Below, piece after piece: positions 61,620 through 64,000 of a DNA stretch of 64,000 nt (position 1 is its first letter; each line of letters opens with the position of its first letter). Below the pieces are notes generated by a model. It had not been told where the DNA came from. It saw nothing but the letters and a program-made list of their open reading frames with translations, and searched no databases. The DNA comes from Lutibacter oricola (GTDB taxonomy: Bacteria > Bacteroidota > Bacteroidia > Flavobacteriales > Flavobacteriaceae). Made by a program: the position numbers and the translations under genes. The stretch covers positions 620,001-684,000 of the forward strand of contig NZ_FNNJ01000001.1 of NCBI RefSeq assembly GCF_900106565.1. The letters are read 5' to 3'.

Positions 61620-63698
61620 ATGAGATTAGCAACACTTTTATTTTTTGTTTCAATACTAACGGTAACGTTGCATGCTCAAAATTCAGAAGATGCACCTTTT
61701 TTTTCTGAAGACTTATTTACGCAAAGCAATCAAGTAGAGAGTAATTTAAAACCAAATAGTAATGATGCTGTAAGAGGTAGAGTAGCTGATTTTTTGGTGG
61801 AAGCTGATAGTTGTTTTACAATTCAATCAAATAAACGAAGTAAAGATATATCGGTTAGTTTTTGGTTTTTACCTAAACAATTAGACGTACATTCAGGAAC
61901 TTTAATTGGTGAAGACGGTGTTTTTTATTTTCGTTATTTGTCTAACCGACAAATTCAATTCAATCACTTTCATAAAGCAGATATAAATACAGAAAGTTTA
62001 CTGAGTAACAATGTTTGGCAACATTTGGGTTTTACCTTGTCAAAAAATGGGAGCCTAACAATTTATTTTAATGGCGAACCAGTTTTAAAAGAAACAATTT
62101 CTTCTAATTGGTGGAAACAAAAAGCTTCAAAATTAATTATTGGAAATGATAGGTATGGAGTAAAGGCTGAAGGAAGTATAGATCGGTTAAAAATCTGGGA
62201 CAGAACATTGACTGCCAAAGAATTTAAAAATGATTTCGAAACTTCTTCTTTTCAAACAAATCTTTATCACAAATTACAAGCGTATTTGCCTTTGCAGGGT
62301 AATTTTGAAGATCAATCTTTAGAGTCAAAAGATATTGAACTTGTAAGGGATATTGACTTTGTAAATGATTCTGAAAAAGGAATTGTAGCAAATTTTAACA
62401 AAGAAACTTCACTTTTAAAAATTAAAAATTTAAAGTTTGATAAACAACTTACCATTTCCGCTTGGATAAATCCAGTTAAGCAAGAAGGAGTTATGGGAAT
62501 TGCTGGTAATAAAGATTTTTCTTTTCGTTATAAACCCAATACTCAAAGCTTATGGTTTAGTGTACCTATGATGTTTAAAACTGTTAGTACACAGCCAAAA
62601 GAAGATATTGCAAACTGGTTGCATTTGGCGGTAACAGTAAATTATAACCATAGAGTAAACTTTTTTATAAATGGTAAACTTGTAGATAGTAAAACTATTG
62701 GGGGAAATACAGGGAAAGAGGATTATTTAGAAATTGGTAAAAGTCTTTGGGGTGATACTTTTAAGGGGCAAATGAGTCAATTTGCTATTTGGAATAAAGT
62801 GCTTTCGCCAAAAGAAATTAAATCGGTTTTTGAAGGAAAGTTAGAGGCAGATAAATTACTGTATAAAAAAACGAATAAAACAACAGTATATCTAATAACA
62901 ATATTTTTACTAGTAATAGTTTTTGTACTTGTATATTTAATTTTGAAAAAAAGAAAGCAACAAAAAGTTAGAGTAGAAAAAGCTGTTGTTACTCTGCAAT
63001 TTCCACAGAAAAACGCTATTTATTTGTTTGATGTTTTTAGAGCCTTCGACAAAAACGGTAATGATATTTCACACGAATTTACACCAACATTAGTACGATT
63101 ATTCAGTTTAATTTTATTGTTTCCAAGAGTTGTTAAGAGACATATTGGTTCGGCTGAACTTTCAGATATTTTATGGGAAACCGAAACTGTTTCGCAACAA
63201 AAAAATAATAGAGGTGCAAATATGCATAGGCTTCGTAAAATTTTAAAGGAGTTTAATGGCATAACTTTAAATTATGAAGATAAAAAGTGGAAATTTAATT
63301 TAGATGAGCAATTATTTATAGATGCTGTTTTTTATAATGAAGCTTCCAATGAAAAAGTAATTGCCTACCCATTTAAAAATTTACAATTATCCAAGTCTTT
63401 AAAAATTGCAAATTTCGATACTGTTATTTCTCAACTAAATGAGCAGCATATTCAAAAAACAAAAGAAATTTGTGCTGGAAATTTAGATGTTGAAGATTGG
63501 AAAACTCTTAGAAAAAGTGCTAGTTTATTGCTAAGCATTGATCCTTTATCTGAATTGGCATTAAAGTATAAAATAACAGCTTTAGTAGGTTTAAATGAAA
63601 AGCAATTGGCATTAAATTGCTTTAAATCATTTGCAGCGAATTACAAAGTTATGCTTGTTCAAGAATTTCCTTTAACTTTTGAAGAATGTATGTTTTAG
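61620..63698 (+). CDS. Membrane regulator: two LamG domains - TM - SARP-like wHTH/BTAD
   Basis: A 692-aa protein. Signal peptide ending TLHAQ; two concanavalin/LamG-like domains at about 30-205 (ISVSFWFLPKQLDVHSGTLIGEDG, NNVWQHLGFTLSKNGSLTIYFNGEP) and 220-400 (LTISAWINPVKQEGVMGIAG, WLHLAVTVNYNHRVNFFINGKL); TM at about 421-441 (TTVYLITIFLLVIVFVLVYLIL); then a cytoplasmic OmpR-type wHTH (SAELSDILWETETVSQQ, RGANMHRLRKILKEFNGITLNYEDKKWKFNLDE) and a BTAD-like helical end (LFIDAVFYNEAS, LAIKYK-type helices to ALNCFKSFAANYKVML). It should bind glycans in the periplasm and DNA in the cytoplasm. It lies between block F and the GH28-like gene, which has 12-bp repeats upstream. Confidence 0.82.
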   Translation: MRLATLLFFVSILTVTLHAQNSEDAPFFSEDLFTQSNQVESNLKPNSNDAVRGRVADFLVEADSCFTIQSNKRSKDISVSFWFLPKQLDVHSGTLIGEDGVFYFRYLSNRQIQFNHFHKADINTESLLSNNVWQHLGFTLSKNGSLTIYFNGEPVLKETISSNWWKQKASKLIIGNDRYGVKAEGSIDRLKIWDRTLTAKEFKNDFETSSFQTNLYHKLQAYLPLQGNFEDQSLESKDIELVRDIDFVNDSEKGIVANFNKETSLLKIKNLKFDKQLTISAWINPVKQEGVMGIAGNKDFSFRYKPNTQSLWFSVPMMFKTVSTQPKEDIANWLHLAVTVNYNHRVNFFINGKLVDSKTIGGNTGKEDYLEIGKSLWGDTFKGQMSQFAIWNKVLSPKEIKSVFEGKLEADKLLYKKTNKTTVYLITIFLLVIVFVLVYLILKKRKQQKVRVEKAVVTLQFPQKNAIYLFDVFRAFDKNGNDISHEFTPTLVRLFSLILLFPRVVKRHIGSAELSDILWETETVSQQKNNRGANMHRLRKILKEFNGITLNYEDKKWKFNLDEQLFIDAVFYNEASNEKVIAYPFKNLQLSKSLKIANFDTVISQLNEQHIQKTKEICAGNLDVEDWKTLRKSASLLLSIDPLSELALKYKITALVGLNEKQLALNCFKSFAANYKVMLVQEFPLTFEECMF

Positions 63699-63729
63699 TT
63701 CTAAAACATATGTGTTTTACGGCTATTTA

Positions 63730-63765
63730 ACCCTTTTTTTAACCCTTTTATTTACCTAGTTTTTA
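63730..63765. promoter_or_regulatory. Triple 12-bp repeat upstream of the GH28-like gene
   Basis: ACCCTTTTTTTA (63730), ACCCTTTTATTT (63742) and ACCTAGTTTTTA (63754) form three units with an exact 12-bp period. The sequence differs from the ACCGTTA sites, but the three-unit layout and spacing are the same. It lies 31 bp after the LamG regulator stop and 70 bp before the GH28-like start, a position fit for binding by that regulator. Confidence 0.5.
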
Positions 63766-63835
63766 ATCTAGTAGTTCTTTTATTTGTATATATATTTAAG
63801 AGTGTTAATTATAATTTACAATAGAAAAAACAATC

Positions 63836-64000
63836 ATGAGAAAAATTAAAGCGTATTTATTAGCCGTTTCGTTAATTACATTAATTGTGTCTTGTTCTAC
63901 TAAAACTGTTTGGGATGTTAGAGATTATGGAGCAGTTGCAGATAAAACAACTATTAATACTAAATCAATTCAAAAAGCAGTTGACGAGTGTAACAAAGCA
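63836..64000 (+). CDS. GH28/pectate-lyase-superfamily lipoprotein (3' end outside window)
   Basis: The first 55 codons of a lipoprotein: MRKIKAYLLAVSLITLIVSC with lipobox cysteine, then VWDVRDYGAVADKTTINTKS and IQKAVDEC. The DYGAVxDxxTxNTxxIQxAxDxC pattern is the usual start of GH28 polygalacturonases and related right-handed beta-helix enzymes. The catalytic part lies beyond the window, so polygalacturonase, rhamnogalacturonan hydrolase and algal-galactan activity all remain possible. It is preceded by the triple 12-bp repeat and the LamG regulator. Confidence 0.75.
   Translation, partial: MRKIKAYLLAVSLITLIVSCSTKTVWDVRDYGAVADKTTINTKSIQKAVDECNKA

Noticed and set aside
1-64000. CRISPR arrays, tRNA or rRNA genes, complete insertion sequences
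   Set aside because: No regularly spaced repeats with spacers, cloverleaf-like segments or intact transposase genes were seen on either strand.

Overview
The window comes from an AT-rich member of the Bacteroidota, most likely a marine flavobacterium. The evidence is the codon usage and low G+C, many lipoprotein signals, one secreted protein with a type IX secretion (T9SS) C-terminal tail (27744..31079), flavobacterial families such as DUF6090 and the TPR-HTH regulators, and a dense set of algal-polysaccharide enzymes. No rRNA, tRNA or CRISPR array was seen.

Positions 1-11369 are mixed chromosomal genes: a serine hydrolase missing only the first base of its start codon, a CPBP membrane protease, a Vat-type xenobiotic acetyltransferase, a DUF6624 lipoprotein, an outer-membrane beta-barrel, a small membrane protein followed by the frameshifted tail of a lost alpha/beta hydrolase, an MDR oxidoreductase, a coupled DUF6090/thioredoxin pair, an OpgC-like acyltransferase, an ankyrin lipoprotein, and a divergent AraC-TM-TPR regulator.

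From 11562 to the end the window is one long polysaccharide-utilisation region of about 52 kb, arranged as same-strand (+) blocks separated by minus-strand regulators. The blocks are: A (11562-13160, DUF5060 hydrolase, ends in a strong terminator); B (13352-19488, two GH16, two sulfatases, GH29); C (21138-26363, double DUF1080, GH105-beta-propeller fusion, sulfatase), followed by a convergent aldose epimerase; D (27744-40418, T9SS Asp-box protein, sulfatase, GH2, two GH43/117-like propellers, sulfatase); E (41766-54221, uronate isomerase, two LacZ-like GH2, GH117, a divergent GH2, GH29, terminator); F (56522-61470, GH117, two sulfatases); and G, starting at 63836 with a GH28-like gene cut by the window end. 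In total there are seven Cys-type S1 sulfatases, four GH2, two GH16, two GH29 and two GH117.

The GH16 + GH117 + GH2 + GH29 + sulfatase set points to a sulfated red-algal galactan of the agar/porphyran type: GH16 cuts the chain, sulfatases remove esters, and GH117, GH2 and GH29 release anhydro-galactose, galactose and fucose or L-galactose. The GH105 fusion, the uronate isomerase and the GH28-like gene imply that uronic acids are also present in the substrate or in a second substrate. The window has no SusC/SusD pair, no other sugar importer and no formylglycine-generating enzyme, so these must lie outside.

Regulation is the most unusual part. There are no hybrid two-component sensors or ECF sigma/anti-sigma pairs. 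Instead there are four membrane-anchored one-component regulators: two paralogous wHTH-TM-periplasmic proteins (19833-20990, 40463-41623), a TPR-TM-LuxR-type protein (54398-56053), and a LamG-LamG-TM-SARP-like protein (61620-63698). Both wHTH paralogs have a matching triple heptamer repeat with an exact 12-bp period in their divergent promoter regions (21000-21035, 41666-41701). A different triple repeat with the same 12-bp period lies between the LamG regulator and the GH28-like gene (63730-63765).
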